64,000 bases of DNA from Zizania palustris (Eukaryota; Streptophyta; Magnoliopsida; Poales; Poaceae). This document shows positions 20,991 to 33,598 of the stretch, one piece after another (within the stretch, counting starts at the first letter, position 1; each line of letters starts with the position of its first letter). The position numbers were made by a program, and so were the translations under genes. Location of the stretch: the NCBI GenBank assembly GCA_019279435.1, contig JAAALK010000285.1, positions 33,364,238 through 33,428,237 of the forward strand, given 5' to 3'. The notes below the pieces were generated by a model. That model was not told the DNA's origin, ran no database searches, and saw only the letters and a program-made list of their open reading frames with translations.

Positions 20991-22823
20991 ATGCCTCCTA
21001 AGCGGAGCCTAGGCACTAGTCCCCTCCGGAGGACTTCTCGAACCTTTGGGTAGAGATCTTCGAACATCACTGAGGTCGAAGGACCCACTGTGGTTCCCCC
21101 ACCTCAAACTCCCGAAACAAATACTCTTCCTCGAATATACAGAGCCCTCTAGAGACTCCATCCCTGATCCAAACCAACGGATCCTCTCCCGTAGCCCCGT
21201 CTGTGCTCCGAACTGACCTATTTCGTTGTCAAGACCCGGAGGTCCCCTCTAGAGGAAATGAAGATCGTCCTGACGATGTGGTAGCCCAGATGGCTCGCCT
21301 TCAGGTCGAAGTGTTAAGGTGGAGACAGGAAGCTGCCGATAGACTTCACCCTCAAGCTAGCCCTGTCATCCCAGAGGTGCCTCAAGATGACGGTCCTACT
21401 TTCTATCCCGAAGCTTCTGAAATTCAAAGAAGCAATGATAATTCTTCGTTTGATGATGAATCTCCGTTACACCCAGACTTGCAGAAGGTGCACTTCGACA
21501 CCAAATTCAGGACCTCAAAGCTTTGTAAGTACTTTGGAGAGGAAGATCCCGGAGAATTCTCCCGCTCCTATGATTTAGCAATCGAAGCTAGCGGAGGGGT
21601 CTGAGACACAATGGCGAAGTATTTCCCCCTTGCACTCGAAGGAGTCGCTCTATGCTGGTTCTGGTCTTTGAAACCAGGATTAATTAAATCTTTGGAGCAG
21701 TGAGAAAGAAGTTTGTGAATAATTTTCAAGGGACCTTCGTGCCCCCTATGTCTACCGGGAGTCTTTTTCAGGTGAAGCAGCAACTAGAGAAACTTTATGG
21801 AATTTTTTCAAGCGCTTCGCTCATACGAAGTCGCAGATAAAGGGGCTATCTACATCGTCCATCATTGATGCGATGCACGAAGGTGTCACAAATGCGGGCC
21901 TCCTCGACAAACTTCATCGGAAGCATATATCTTCAATAGCGCAGCTGATGGCCTATTTTGAGGAGTATGCTAGGTCTGAAGAAGGATGGCTTCGAAGAAC
22001 TACTTCGTCCTCATCGACTTTCCTTCAAGAAGTCAAGATATAGTCGAAGCCCCAAAGTTCTTCACAAGTCTCCCTCTTCGAGAATAATCAGAATGATAGC
22101 CGAAGAGGGCGAAAACTTCATCGCTCCGAAGTTTTAAACACTGCCCCCTATTCATCCAAATTCCCTCCTAAAAATAAACAAGCTCTGGGAAGCAAGGTCA
22201 GCGGCTAGAGGCCGCCAACGAAGCCGGTTGGTTGAGGCCAAGCCTTCTTCTACTGTGTGAATGGTGAGAATCGAAGTCATGCTACTGATGCATGCAAGTC
22301 TATACTAGCCCTATGGAGCGAGTACCTCGAGAGGAGCTCCGATCGAGGCACTACTGACCGAGCCCCTCTCGAGGCACGTCTGGAGCCAGTGCAGACCGTT
22401 GGACGTGTAGACAACTTTGAAGCCCTAAGACAACCTTCGGTGGCCATTTTTATGCCACCTCCGAAGCAAGAAGATACACAAGACTGTGTCAAACGAGTGG
22501 TTCTTCCCATTTCTAGAGGAGGGACCCTGGGCATGTAAAAAAGGCAAAGGAGGGAGTATGTTCGTGAAGTAGGGCATATTGGGACATCCTCGTCGGTTGC
22601 TGATATGCCCGAGTGGTCTCACGTGCCTATATCTTTCTCCGCAGCTGATGTAGCGGGTATTAAATTTCCTCATACGGACCCCCTTGCTATCACTGCTGAC
22701 ATTGTAGGAATGGAGGTTCGGAGAGTGCTGGTTGACGGCGGAAGCTCTGCAGATATTATCTTCATCCAGACCTTCGACTAGTTATGCATCCCGCGGAAAA
22801 ATCTACTCCCAGCAGCTTGACCG
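20991..22823 (+). pseudogene. Gypsy G gag and start of protease (broken)
   Basis: This is homologous to gypsy-1 gag-pro. It starts ATGCCTCCTAAGCGG at 20991 and is broken by several stops (for example near 21050 and 21602) and frameshifts. Recognisable parts are QDPEVPSRGNED near 21230, FRTSKLCKYFGEEDPGEFSR near 21510, a zinc-knuckle-like NGENRSHATDAC near 22260, and the protease core VLVDGGSSADI near 22730. It is interrupted at 22824 by copia H and resumes at 26704. It cannot make functional Gag. Confidence 0.9.
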
Positions 22824-23340
22824 TGAGAAAACAAGGGTTGGTTTCGGAGTCTGTGATGAGTGATTGATAGATTTTATCCTCTGATTCGAAGGGGTCCCTC
22901 CGAAGGGGTTCGGAGGTTGTTTCACCAAAGGGTTCAGTGGGTTCTATTTGCTGCACCTGTTGTGGTGGAGTGTTCCTGTCAGAGGGTTCCAACAGTACAT
23001 GATGACTGGGTTGTACCGAAGGTCTCGGTACTTTGGGCGGTACACCAAAGTGTGTGTTGAAGGTTGTTTACCCGGAGAGATCTCCGGGGTACTGGATACA
23101 CTTTTCTGCTTGTTTGTGGTGCGCAGGTGACTTTGGAGGCAACAGACGATTCGCAGCAAGTGAACCTAGGTCAAGTGGGAGGCTTGATGTCTGGCGAGCG
23201 GGGAGCTCGGTCACGAAGGCTGCGAAGGGGTCGAGGTCGGACCTCGGGTCGAGGTGCGCCAGGAGGAGGCAGTAAGTGCGGAGTGTGGTTCCGGGTGAAG
23301 GTACTCCGAGACGAAGTCCTCGGAGGCGAGGCATTTCGAA
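22824..23340 (+). repeat. Copia H 5' LTR, truncated (517 bp)
   Basis: Begins TGAGAAAACAAGGG and matches 24695-25209 of the 3' LTR closely. It stops abruptly after GAGGCATTTCGAA at the deletion junction. Confidence 0.88.
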
Positions 23341-23383
23341 CACTAGTGTTATCACAGTCAACTTTTCTGTGATAACACTAGTG
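23341..23383. repeat. Perfect 17-bp inverted repeat at the deletion junction
   Basis: CACTAGTGTTATCACAG (23341-23357), nine bases, then CTGTGATAACACTAGTG (23367-23383). The right arm is ordinary RNase H coding sequence (codons for CDNTSA). The left arm is an extra inverted copy that belongs to neither flank. Confidence 0.92.
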
Positions 23384-23578
23384 CTATTTGTATTGCAAAC
23401 AACCCGGTTCAGCACTCCAGAACCAAACACATTGATGTGCGATATCATTTTCTCAGAGATCATAATGAGAAGGGTGATATTGAGCTTCAATATGTTGATA
23501 CCCAACACAGCTAGCCGATATTTTCACAAAACCCCTCGATGCTTCTCGTTTGCCTACTTGCGTGGGGAACTTGGTGTT
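23367..23578 (+). pseudogene. Copia H RNase H C-terminal remnant
   Basis: Corresponds to the last part of copia RNase H (NPVQHSRTKHIDVRYHFLRD equivalent, then KGDIELQYVDT). It matches copia A at 55558-55790. A frameshift or stop follows near 23510. It ends near TTTTGTGAGGGGGAG. Confidence 0.85.
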
Positions 23579-24694
23579 TGTCATTCTTATGGCATTTTGT
23601 GAGGGGGAGCAGATTAGAATTGTCTTGCATATGCTCATTGCGTGTGAAATTGCATTTACATCTTTTGCACTAATATGCCTGATTTTAATTCATGAAATCA
23701 TGTCAGCTCAGCTCTACTTAATATGTCTGAAAGATTTTGTGCATGATTTTTCTTTCCAAAATCAAATCATGATCACTGCTTAGTCTTGAATCTAGAATGT
23801 TTAGCCAGGACTGTTTTAGCTATCTTTTATCTGCTTGATAGCTAGACTCCTTTTTCTTGGATGCTAACCATTGCAACTCGAAAAATTGTATTCATGGATA
23901 TTCATCAAAGTGCTAAAAATTTGTTCACTTAATTAAAAATTCAAAAAATCCATGATTTGATCTAGGTGGGTTTGTTTGTCGCACTACTCTATTTTAGACT
24001 GCTTACCATTGCACATTGGTCTGAACTGGGATAGTGTAGTGTATGCCAAAATCACTGCCTTAAGCTTCTGATGGCTTTCATGCCTAGACTTGGCTTGCTT
24101 GGAAAGTATAAGGTAGACAAAGAAATAACCCCTGGCATTATGAAAAGAACGACAAATTCATTGATCATCAAGTTTGTTTTTAATGCTCCACTTGAACTGG
24201 ACTTGTCTATCTGGAGTAGAAATTGACTAGCTTTGCGTAGTCCCTGCTTTTACTTGTCTAGTTACCTTAATTGAGTAGTGATGCTTTATTTCAAATGATA
24301 AAATCACATGTTGTCATCATGCTTTTAGGGAATGTTAAATTGAGCTGAGCACATGAAAATTGGTATTAAAGTTGGCATATTTTTGCTTTATATGTATTTG
24401 CAATTCTGCCTATTTCGAAGCTTTGCATCTTTTGAATGCTCCTTGATGCTTGCATTGCCAAAGGGGGAGAAATTTTTGAGTTCTCTGTAGCAAGGGGTTA
24501 AAACAACTCAGGGGGAGTTTTATCTTGCAAGATTTGCTGAAGGGTCTTTTACTCTTTTGAAAAGGGGGGGGAATTCTTTTGTCAAGTGACATGGTTTGGC
24601 TCGTTTCTGAGTTTTATGGTCACTTGTGCGCTGAAATTTTTCAAATTTTCTTGAACTAGAATTTGGTTGTCAACGCACTCATCAAGGGGGAGAT
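23579..24694 (+). other. Copia H 3' non-coding region and polypurine tract
   Basis: This is AT-rich, non-coding sequence between RNase H and the 3' LTR. A block at about 23960-24140 matches copia A 56178-56360, for example GTCGCACTACTCT and TTAGACTGCTTACCAT. No envelope-like frame is visible. Purine tract CAAGGGGGAGAT (24683-24694) abuts the 3' LTR. Confidence 0.8.
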
Positions 24695-26698
24695 TGAGAA
24701 ACCAAGGGTTGGTTTCAGAGTCTATGATGAGTGATTGACAGATTTTATCCTCTGATTTGAAGGGGTCCCTCTGAAGGGGTTCGAAGGTTTTTTCGCCGAA
24801 GGGTTCGGTCGGTTCTGTTTGCTGCACCTATTGCAGCGGAGTGTGCCTGTCAGAGGGGTCCAACAGTACAGGATGACTGGGTTGTACCGAAGGTCTCGGT
24901 ACTTTGGGTGCTACACCAGAGTGTGTGCCGAAGGTTGTTTACTCGGAGAGGTCTCTAGGATACTGGATACACTTGTCTGCTTGTTTGTGGTGCGTAGGTG
25001 ACTTCTGAGGCGACAGACGGTTTGCCGCAAGTGAACCTGGGTCAAGCGGGAGGCTTGATTCCAGGCGAGCGGGGAGCTCGGTCACGAAGGCTGCGAAGGG
25101 GTTGAGTTCGGAACTCGGGTTGAGGTGCGCCAGGAGAAGGCAGTAAGTGTGGAGTGTGGTTCCGGGTGAAGGTACTCCGAGACGAAGTCCTCGGAGGCGA
25201 GGCATTTCGAAGGTACTCCGAATGGAGTGACTTCGAAGTATGGTGTACAAAGTCCCCAGTGATGAGGTAAGGCGTTCGAAGTGTGCTCTGGAGGGAGGCA
25301 CTCGAAGGTATACCCGACAAAGGTCTCATAAGTCAAGGTGCATCGAAGGCATGGTCCGGGTGAGGTTCGTCGAGGAGTGTGCTCGGGGAGAGACACTGCG
25401 ACGAAGTGCTCATGGAATGCTTCATGCGGAGGCCTTGGACGAAGGAGGGACTTCGAAGGGTAGTACTCCGAAGGTGGGGCTTCGGAGTGAGGCTAACTTG
25501 AGGTACTTCGGCCATGCATGGCTTCGGTACATGGACTGATGGAGTTCGAGCTGGGAGAAGCTACGAAGCCATGGTGGTCCATTCCGGAGGTGTTGGTGCG
25601 AAGGCCCGAGGGCTTTGACGGCTTCGACCCAAAACCGTCATTGTATCGAAGGCTGTCTTCGGTGAAGCGAAGGCCGTCAGGCTCAAGGCTTCTCACCGAA
25701 GCTACCGCACTCCTCGCGTGTGAAGGGGGGCTTTAGAAGGCTCCAAAACTGCAAAGGTTGACCGTGTCTGCTCTGCAAAAGCTGATGTTGTCCCCTCTGC
25801 GAAGCTGACAAAAGAAGCCTCCAAATAAAGTAGACTACCAGCTGTATCGCCCTGTTCTGATGAGACAAAACAGTGTAAACCATAGGGATAAAGTAGAATA
25901 TTCATAGGGCTGAATAGTGCCTATAAATAGTGGAGGCTAGCTAGGTCACATCAACACTTTGAGCAGCCATTGTAGAACTCCTGTCCTAGCCACCACACTA
26001 TCTGTATTCAGTCTGTGTGTTCATTTTGTGTTCCCTATTCATGCAATGAAGTTTTATTCTGTTCTTCTTTCTCTGCTTGAACTTGTACTGTGTGTTGCAC
26101 TTCACGTACTGATTTCTACGTGCACCATTTTTCTGGGTTGAGTTTCTGCACTGCATCTCATCTAGAGAAGTGTGTGAGAAGTGTGTGTTTTTGAGTGTCT
26201 ATTCCCTCTGTGTAAACTGGAGGCTAGACCTCTCTGATTACTAGCGAAGCACTGTTTGACTTGAGTCGAAGCCCATTTTCTTCCCTTGTCGAAGTCCTCG
26301 GCGAAGTCTGTGCAGTGTGCATTTAGACCTTCGAAGTACGAAGACTAGCACCAGTTGCTGTCGTTGAGTATTTGGTCGAAGTCTGCAGAGGGAAGTCTGC
26401 TCTTGCGAAGGGTGAAGTGCGAAGCCTGCTCGAAGGCACCCAGTGTGCAGAGCCTGCAATGACTTAGCGGAGCTGAATCTTTGGGGTTGTGGGTGGAGCG
26501 AAGTCTTCTTGGTTTCGAACTTTTACTCCTTGCGAAGCCTGATTTCGGAGATGTAAAATACCTCCGAACCTGAACTTCAAAGGGTGTGTTCGAAGCCTGT
26601 TCCGCAGAAGACAGAACTAAAACAGGAGGTTGTTTCTTAGCCTAAAATTTTAAAAGCTCCTATTCACCCCCCCTTTGGTGGCCGTTTCCGGTCAAATA
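24695..26698 (+). repeat. Copia H 3' LTR (about 2.0 kb)
   Basis: Starts TGAGAAACCAAGGG and ends CCGGTCAAATA. TATAAATA lies at 25922-25929. It is similar along its length to copia B's LTR (57933-59944). The end base pair is mutated. Confidence 0.9.
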
Positions 26699-26703
26699 GT
26701 CCG

Positions 26704-28736
26704 CTTCAAGGCTTCACAGGCCCTACTCTCAAAGATATCCTCTCCCAGGCCAAGCCTCGAAGGTGAAATTATAATGAAGATCATTGTCAAGGACGACAAA
26801 GACTATCCCATCTCATTTGGCAATGAATTGCCTCCAGAAATTGCTACTTCACTGGAAGAAGTAGTTAAAGAAAACTTGGATATTTTTGCCTGGTCCGATA
26901 AAGATATTCCCAGAGTCGACCGAAGTATCATTGAGCACAGCCTACTCGTCAACCCAAGGGTTCGACCTGTTCACCAGGGGCTCCGCAAATTGTCGACGGA
27001 AAGGGCGGACCTTGCTAAAGCAGAGGTAGAGAAGTTGTTTAAGGCCAGGATCATTAGAGAGGTTGCCTATACGGAGTGGTTAGCCAACCCCATCTTCGTC
27101 AAGAAAAAGGCCTCCGACAAGTGGCGCATGTGCATTGACTTCACATCCCTGAATAAAGCATGCCCGCGTGACCCCTACCCCATGCCCCGCATTGATCAAC
27201 TAGTCGACTCCACTGTCGGCTCCAAGCTTTTGAGCTTCCTCGACGCATACTTTGTATATCATCTAATATGGTTAAAACGCGAAGACGATGCCAAGACAAG
27301 CTTTGTAACTCCTTCGGGATTCTTTTGTTATGTTAGAATGCCCTTCGGCTTAAGAAATGTCGGGGTAACTTTTTCAAGGCTAATTGCTAAGGCTCTAGGT
27401 CACCCGATAGGCCGCAATGTCGAAGCATATATGGATGATATTGTAATAAAGAGTGCTTTAATGCACCAACATAGTCTAGCCTTAGCAAAAACTTTTGAGA
27501 GCCTCCTAGCATGTGGAGTTAGCCTCAACCCTAAAAAATGTATCTTTGGGGCTCAAGCTAGAAAATTGTTAGGGTATTTAATTTCGAGCAGGGGGATCGA
27601 AGCTAGCCCGATACAAATAAGTGCATTGCAGAGAATGGCTCCACCGAAAAATTTGAAGAAAGTTCAGAAGCTTGCTGGACGCCTAGCGGTCTTTAGCAGA
27701 TTTTTGGCAAGGTCTGTAGAGTGGAGCCTACCAATTTTCAAAGCCTTAAAAGGGTCCATGATTTTTCTTGGACACCGGAGGGCCAGAAGAGTTTTGATGA
27801 TATTAAAGACTATCTTGGCAACTTTGCAATACTCACTGTGTCCATCGCAGATGAAACTCTTCTCCTCTATCTTGCAGCTACGGGTTCCGTTGTCAGTGCA
27901 GTCCTTGTTCGAGAAATGGATTTCAATGGAAAGTTGGTACAAAATCTAGTATATTTTGTATCAGAAGCCTTATCCGGAGCAAAAACCCGGTACTTCGAGT
28001 TTGAAAAATTCACTTATGCTCTGGTAATGGCTTCGAGGAAATTACGACATTATTTTCTAGCACATAATGTAATTGTACCAACTTCTTATCCTCTGGGAGA
28101 TATGCTCCGAAGCAAGGACTATACATGGAGAATTGGAAAGTGGGCCGTTGAGCTAGCCGCCTTCTGCATTTCCTTTGTAGCAAGAACAACAATCAAGTCA
28201 CAGGTGGTGGCTGATTTTGTAGCAGAATGGACTCCAGAAGAATCAAATGAAGGAATATGGACCATATACTTCGATGGAGCTTTTCAAGCATCTGAAGCAG
28301 GTGCCGGAGTAGTGATAATTTTGCCTTCAGGGCAGGAAGCTTTGTACTCCGCATGGCTCAACTTTAAGTTCACTAATAATATTGCGGAGTACGAAGAAAT
28401 TTTGCTAGGCCTCCGCAAGGCATTTGCCCTTTGTGCTATAAGAGTTGTTATAAAAACATATTCCCAAATTTTAGCAGGGCACGTTAATAAAAGTTTCCAG
28501 GTTTGGTATCCACAACTTACTAGATATCTAGAAGAGATCCGCAAGATTGAAGCAGCATTTAAAGGTATCTCTGTCCGAAGCATCCCACGAGCCAACAATG
28601 TACAAGCAGATATCTTGGTAAAAGCTGCAGCTGGAGCCTTAGATATTTTGGAAGGGGCTTTTTATGAAGAGCTTGCCTCTCCTTCGGTGCCCCAACTCCC
28701 TCCTGCGGAGGTTCTTTGCATACCAAACACCTATTG
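26704..28736 (+). pseudogene. Gypsy G pol (RT, RNase H, second RNase H), broken
   Basis: This is the continuation of gypsy G after copia H. Compared with gypsy-1, roughly 130 codons between the protease core and the RT leader are deleted near 26725. RT is open and has FTSLNKACPRDPYPMP and YMDDI (near 27428). A frameshift near 27765 moves to a second frame holding RNase H (LLYLAATGSVVSAVLV) and the second RNase H (YFDGAFQASEAG, NIAEYEEILLGL). The frame ends at a stop at 28735-28737, just before integrase. Confidence 0.92.
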
Positions 28737-29033
28737 ACGGAGTTCAATTAAGGAGTTATTGCAAGGCGAAGCTAATTTGCCCAAAGGCCCGAAGCTATCA
28801 AGACTACAGTTAAGAATCCAATATTATCATATTGTCAATGGTATTGTCAATGGTATTCCCAATCTGAAGGCCAAGATATACTCTAAGAAATTCATGAAGG
28901 ATTTTGTGGTAGCCATCTAGCCCCACGGGATTTGCCAATGGTAGCTGATGCGAAGGCTTTAGTCCACATTTGCCAAGGTTGTCAATGGATGTGAAGACAT
29001 AGTCATCGTCCACCAACACCTCTTCAAGTTATT
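28737..29033 (+). pseudogene. Gypsy G integrase zinc-region remnant
   Basis: Matches gypsy-1 8100-8450 with internal deletions (for example at 28853-28936) and stops. The histidine/cysteine region is recognisable as VHICQGCQWM at DNA level. It is cut by the CACTA left end at 29034 after AAGTTATT. Confidence 0.8.
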
Positions 29034-29047
29034 CACTACTACAAACC
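29034..29047 (+). repeat. CACTA left terminal inverted repeat
   Basis: CACTACTACAAACC starts with the diagnostic CACTA and interrupts gypsy G integrase sequence exactly here. Confidence 0.85.
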
Positions 29048-29049
29048 GT

Positions 29050-29296
29050 CACTGTAGTGGCGTTGGGCAAAACCACTGTAGTGGCGGGCCATTAGATGCC
29101 CGCCACTACAGTTGCTGGTGCTGACGGCAGCACCGACGCCCGCCACTATTATTTGTAAAGTAGTGGCGGTCGGTGCTGACGTCATCCCGGACCGCCACTA
29201 TTGTACCAATAGCAGTGGCGGGGGCTGGTGCTGCCCGCCGCTGCTAATATGGTCGCCACTAAGTATTGATGACATCACTTGCGACCGCCACTACTA
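29050..29296. repeat. CACTA subterminal hairpin repeats
   Basis: Four inverted motifs built on AGTGGCGG/CCGCCACT: 29076-29111 (14-bp arms, 8-base loop), 29161-29200 (around TGACGTCA), 29211-29246 and 29252-29296. Subterminal repeats are binding sites for CACTA transposition proteins in En/Spm. Confidence 0.85.
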
Positions 29297-29303
29297 TTCT
29301 AGC

Positions 29304-29310
29304 TATAAAT
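29304..29310 (+). promoter_or_regulatory. TATA box before TNP2
   Basis: TATAAAT just inside the subterminal repeats, about 570 bp before the TNP2 frame. The stretch 29350-29883 is AT-rich and non-coding, likely 5' leader with an intron. Confidence 0.6.
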
Positions 29311-29883
29311 GCGCAGCTTCTTCCTCCCCGAGCTCTACCGGAGTTCGCATTTAATTTTGTCTGTACAATGGCGACAAAAATCTAGATAAAGAGATAAAGA
29401 GGGGGAGGCTTTGTTTTCGTTTCTTTTGAAGGATTTCATTCTAGGAGGTAAATCCATGCCGAATCTCACATTTATTTTGTATTTAATCATGTATACAATG
29501 AGTTATTAGCGTTTTACTAATTTAGGGTTTGTGAATAGAAATTTTCAAATAATCTTCCATTTACAGTGTTACCTTCTCCCAAATGAACAAATATGACCCT
29601 CCTCACAATTATTCATCACTTGTATATTAATTTACGTCATTTTAATCTCTTTTTTAATTTGATTTATGATTATAGATCTAGAGTTATGTTGTTTGGAGAG
29701 AGAGAAACCAATATAGTTAATTTATTTAATAATTTTTTCTGCTTAATATATAGTTTAATTAAAGCATTAATTTTAATTAATGTTGTTATGAGCGATAATA
29801 AATCAATATATTTTCAATTTGTAAATTACTAAAATTAACAATAATGAATTTATTAATATTTTTTCAAATAATATATGTTTTAG

Positions 29884-32800
29884 ATGGAGCACAAGTCCTG
29901 GATGTACTCGTCCAACGACGGAGATGTGGTGGCATATTTTAACAGAGTAACTGAATTTACTAAAGCTGCCGCACAATATGCTTCCCGTCAGAGTGAAGAG
30001 GCAATATATTGTCCTTGTAAAGTTTGTAAAAACGAAGCGATGTATCCGTGTTCAGATCGTGAAACCATACGATTTCACTTGTTGAAAAATGGTTTCGTGA
30101 AGAACTATTATATATGGACGAAACACGGTGAGATGGGCCAAAATCCTCCTGAAGATTCTGATGTGCCGCAAGATGCTCATCAACATAGAAGAGGTTGTGA
30201 TCATACATCCGACATAACACATGATGATGTCGATCAACATGATGATGATGACGCCTTTGATGTGGAGGAACTGATGCGAAATGTTGCGCCTGAGGTGTTG
30301 TTGCAGAGAACTACAACCAAAGGATACGATAACTTTGAAGCACTTGACAAAGCATCAAAAAACCTTCTTTACGAGGAACGCCACGGATGCGATAAGCAGT
30401 ATACTGTGTTGTACACAATTCTTGAGCTTATGAAACTGAAGGCCAACAATGGATGGTCTGACACTAGTTTTTTAGATCTTTTACAACTCCTAAAAAAGGT
30501 TTTGCCAAAACCCAACGGTTTACCATCTGATACGTACCAAGTAAAGAAGATGATTTGTCCATTGACTTTGGGCGTTCAGAAGTTTCATGCATGCTCGAAC
30601 CACTGTATCCTATATCGAAAAGAGTATGGATTGTTAGAGAGATGTCCGCAGTGCAACACAAGTCGATACAAACGTCCAACTGACTGTGTGGAGGACTACA
30701 ATGCATTACCACCAGAAGAAGAATAATAAGAGGTTGCAGAAGAGGAATAAAAATGTTATTGAAGACCAACCTGGAAAAAAGACGGAGAGGAAAGTTCCAG
30801 CCTTAGTAATGTGGTACCTACTGGTGATTGATCGCTTGAAACGTATGTTCTCTAATCCTAGAGATGCTGAACTATTAATCTGGCATTTCGCTGGGCGAAG
30901 AAGGACGGAAAACTTCGGCACCCTGCGGATGCTAGGCAGTGGAAATCATTTGACCTGGCCCATCCAGATTTCTCGGACGATCCTAGAAATATCAAGATGG
31001 GACTTAGCACGGATGGAATGAATCCCTTCGGTGAGATGAGGAACCCACATAGTACGTGGCCGGTCTTTCTATGCTTGTTCAACATTCCATCATGGTTGTG
31101 CCATAAAAGAAAATACCTTATGCTCACTACTCTAATTTCTGGTCCAAAACAACCTGGCAATGACATTGATATCTTTCTAGAACCTTTGATGGAGGATATG
31201 AAACGTCTATGGGAACATGGTGTCTGTGTGTGGGATGAGCACAAGAAAGAGCACTTCAATCTAAGAGCCATAATCTTTTGCACCATAGCTGACAACCTAG
31301 GACGCATGTCCCTAACAGGACAGGTTAAAGGAAAGACATCATGTGTAGTGTGTGTGGACCAGACAAAATCTATGCATCTTCCATCATTCATTAAGACGAT
31401 ATATATGCGACACCGTAGATTTTACCAAAAAACCACAAATATCGAAGAAATAGGAACCATTTCGACGGTACAATCGAGCTTGGACAGCCTCCACGAAATC
31501 GAGATGGCAAATTTCTATTCGAAATGGTAAAGAATATCAAAGTTGTTTTTGGAAAGAAGAGGAAGAAATCTGAAAAAATTTCAAAGGACGCTCCATTTAA
31601 AAAAGCAGTCAATCTTCTTTAGATATTTTCCCTATTGGAAGGAGTTGGAGATTGGTCATGCTATCGATACAATGCACGTTGAGAAGAATGTCTTCGAAAG
31701 CACTATCGGTATTTGTTAGACATACCAGGCAAATCAAAAGATGGACTCAAAGTACGAAGGGACCTTCAAACTCTCGGAATTAGACCCGAGCTTCACCCAC
31801 AGGAAAGGGCCAATGGAAAAATTTTCCTTCCGGCTGCTAGCTATAACCTCACAATTGACGAGAAAAGATCAATCTGCAGGTGTCTACATGGAATTAGAGT
31901 TCCAACAGGATTCTCAATGAATATAAAGAATATTGTCTCCGTAGCAGATTTGAGGATGAGCGGCTACAACACTCATGATTGTCATGTTATGATTGGGCTA
32001 TTCCTCGCCATCGCAGTAAGAGGAGTCAAACATTCATTTTGAAGATGGTGATAACACGCATGTGTCACTTCTTCAATGTCATATCAAAGAAGGTGATCGA
32101 CACTGAAGAGTTAAATGAATTACGTTAACAAATGAGGGAGACTATGTGTCAGCTTGAGATGTGTTGTCCTCCTTCATATTTTGATATTATGGAGCACTAT
32201 ATGATACATATAGCAGACCAAATCTTTGTTCTCGGTCCAACGTACCTGCACAATATGTATGTGTATGAGCGTCTAATTGTTATCTTCAAGGGTTACGTAA
32301 GAAATCGTGCTTATCCAGAGGGTTCCATGATAGAGGGCTACACGACTGAGGAAGTCATTGAGTGCTACGCAGATTACATAAGAGATGGAAGACCAATAGG
32401 AGTTCACGTGTCCCGGCACCATGGAAGACTCACCGGTAAAGGAACTAAAGGCAGGAAAATCATATGAGACAATAGTTACCAAACAATAAGAGAATCACAT
32501 TACAGTGTAATGCATCAGTTGGCGATTATGAGACCATATGTTGAACAACACCTGCAAGAGCTTCGTGAAAAGAATGAAGATCGCGATGAACAATGGATTA
32601 TGAAAGAACACAAAATTTATTTCACATCATGGCTGAGGGATCTAAACCTTTCGATTGGAGAAACCGACGAAGAGATGATGATAAATAAATTGTCTTACGG
32701 TCCATTGAGCATGGTTAAAACATGGCAAGCGTATGACATCAATGGTTTCACATTCTATACCAAAGCAAAGGATCAAAAGAGTTAGCGCCAAAATAGTGGT

Positions 32801-33261
32801 GTCAGAGGAGAAGCAGAAGATAGCACTGGACAAAAGAATGCTTACTATGGATACATCGAAGAAATATGGGAACTTAACTACGGGAACTCTATAAAAATCC
32901 CTATATTTAAGTGTCAGTGGGTCAGACATCCAGAAGGTGTGGAGGTGGATGATTACGGGTTTACGATAGTTGACCTTAATAGGTGGCTTATAAAGATGAC
33001 CCTTGGATACTCGCTCAATCCGTGGCACAAGTATTTTACATACTTGATCCTAAAGATGAGAAAAAATACATCGTTGCGCCAGGAAAACAAAGAATTGTTG
33101 AAGTTGATGGAGTCGAAGACGAAGAAGAATACAATCAATTTGATGAGGTGTCGTTTTTCGTTGACATATCAAGGATCAATGTGGTTGAAGCAAAACTGTC
33201 ATTTGGCAGTGTGATTCCTTATCTACGCACCAATGGCGATGGAAAATTAGTGCAAGGCTAG
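29884..33261 (+). pseudogene. TNP2-like CACTA transposase, degenerate
   Basis: Parts in order: a transposase-associated N-terminal domain (about 29884-30130, YCPCKVCKNEAMY, IRFHLLKNGF); the Transposase_21 core (about 30540-31400, STDGMNPFGEM, LISGPKQPGNDIDIFL, MEDMKRLWEHGV); a leader with IRPELHPQERANGK and CRCLHGIRVPTGF (31713-32042); DUF4218 (32132-32467, CQLEMCCPPSYFDIM, NRAYPEGSMIEGY); and DUF4216 (about 32890-33250, ending SVIPYLRTNGDGKLVQG). Stops near 30724, 31530, 32040 and 32465 and frame changes between parts show it is broken; some gaps may be introns. TNP2 would cut the element ends during transposition. Confidence 0.9.
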
Positions 33262-33384
33262 ATCATTTATGTTAGCATGCGTATTTGTAAAATCAATTAT
33301 GTCATTTATTGTTAAAACATGTTCTAGATCAAATGAGGATTTAATTAAACATCAATAGAAATTTTTTTTAAATATTTAATGTTT

Positions 33385-33505
33385 GGGGCCAACAGCAAGG
33401 TTCAAATCTAAAACCGCCTGCCGACAGCGAGGTTCGAACCTCGAACCGCATGGCCCCAAGTGAGCCCCGTGCACCACTGCGCTACTAAGTGTTTCACGTA
33501 ATTGT
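33385..33505 (-). repeat. tRNA-like (box A/box B) repeat, copy 1
   Basis: The minus strand has TAGCGCAGTGG (33474-33484), a fit to Pol III box A, and GGTTCGAACC (33431-33440), a fit to box B. The arrangement recurs at 35104, 35517 and 36536. Confidence 0.6.
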
Positions 33506-33547
33506 AGGAAGTGTATTATATGCTATATAAATAATCCCTACCTCTAT

Positions 33548-33593
33548 TAGTAGTGGCGGGCTGGATGACGTCAGCATGCCTGCCACTGCTAAT
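33548..33593. repeat. Hairpin repeat with TGACGTCA core
   Basis: TAGTAGTGGCGGGCTG and its imperfect complement flank GGATGACGTCAGCAT. It matches the subterminal hairpins at the CACTA left end. Confidence 0.8.
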
Positions 33594-33598
33594 ACACC

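Larger units (their letters stand above)
22824..26698 (+). mobile_element. Copia H: SIRE-like copia with a large internal deletion
   Basis: A 3.9-kb derivative inserted in the gypsy G protease. It has a truncated 5' LTR, the last codons of RNase H, the 3' non-coding region, a polypurine tract and a full 3' LTR. Flanks GACCG (22819-22823) and GTCCG (26699-26703) are a 5-bp target duplication with one change. Gag, protease, integrase and nearly all RT are gone. The end is TA instead of CA at 26697-26698. Confidence 0.9.

Noticed and set aside
23579..24694. Envelope-like third gene in the SIRE-type element
   Set aside because: The region between RNase H and the 3' LTR is AT-rich with no long frame, in both copia H and copia A.
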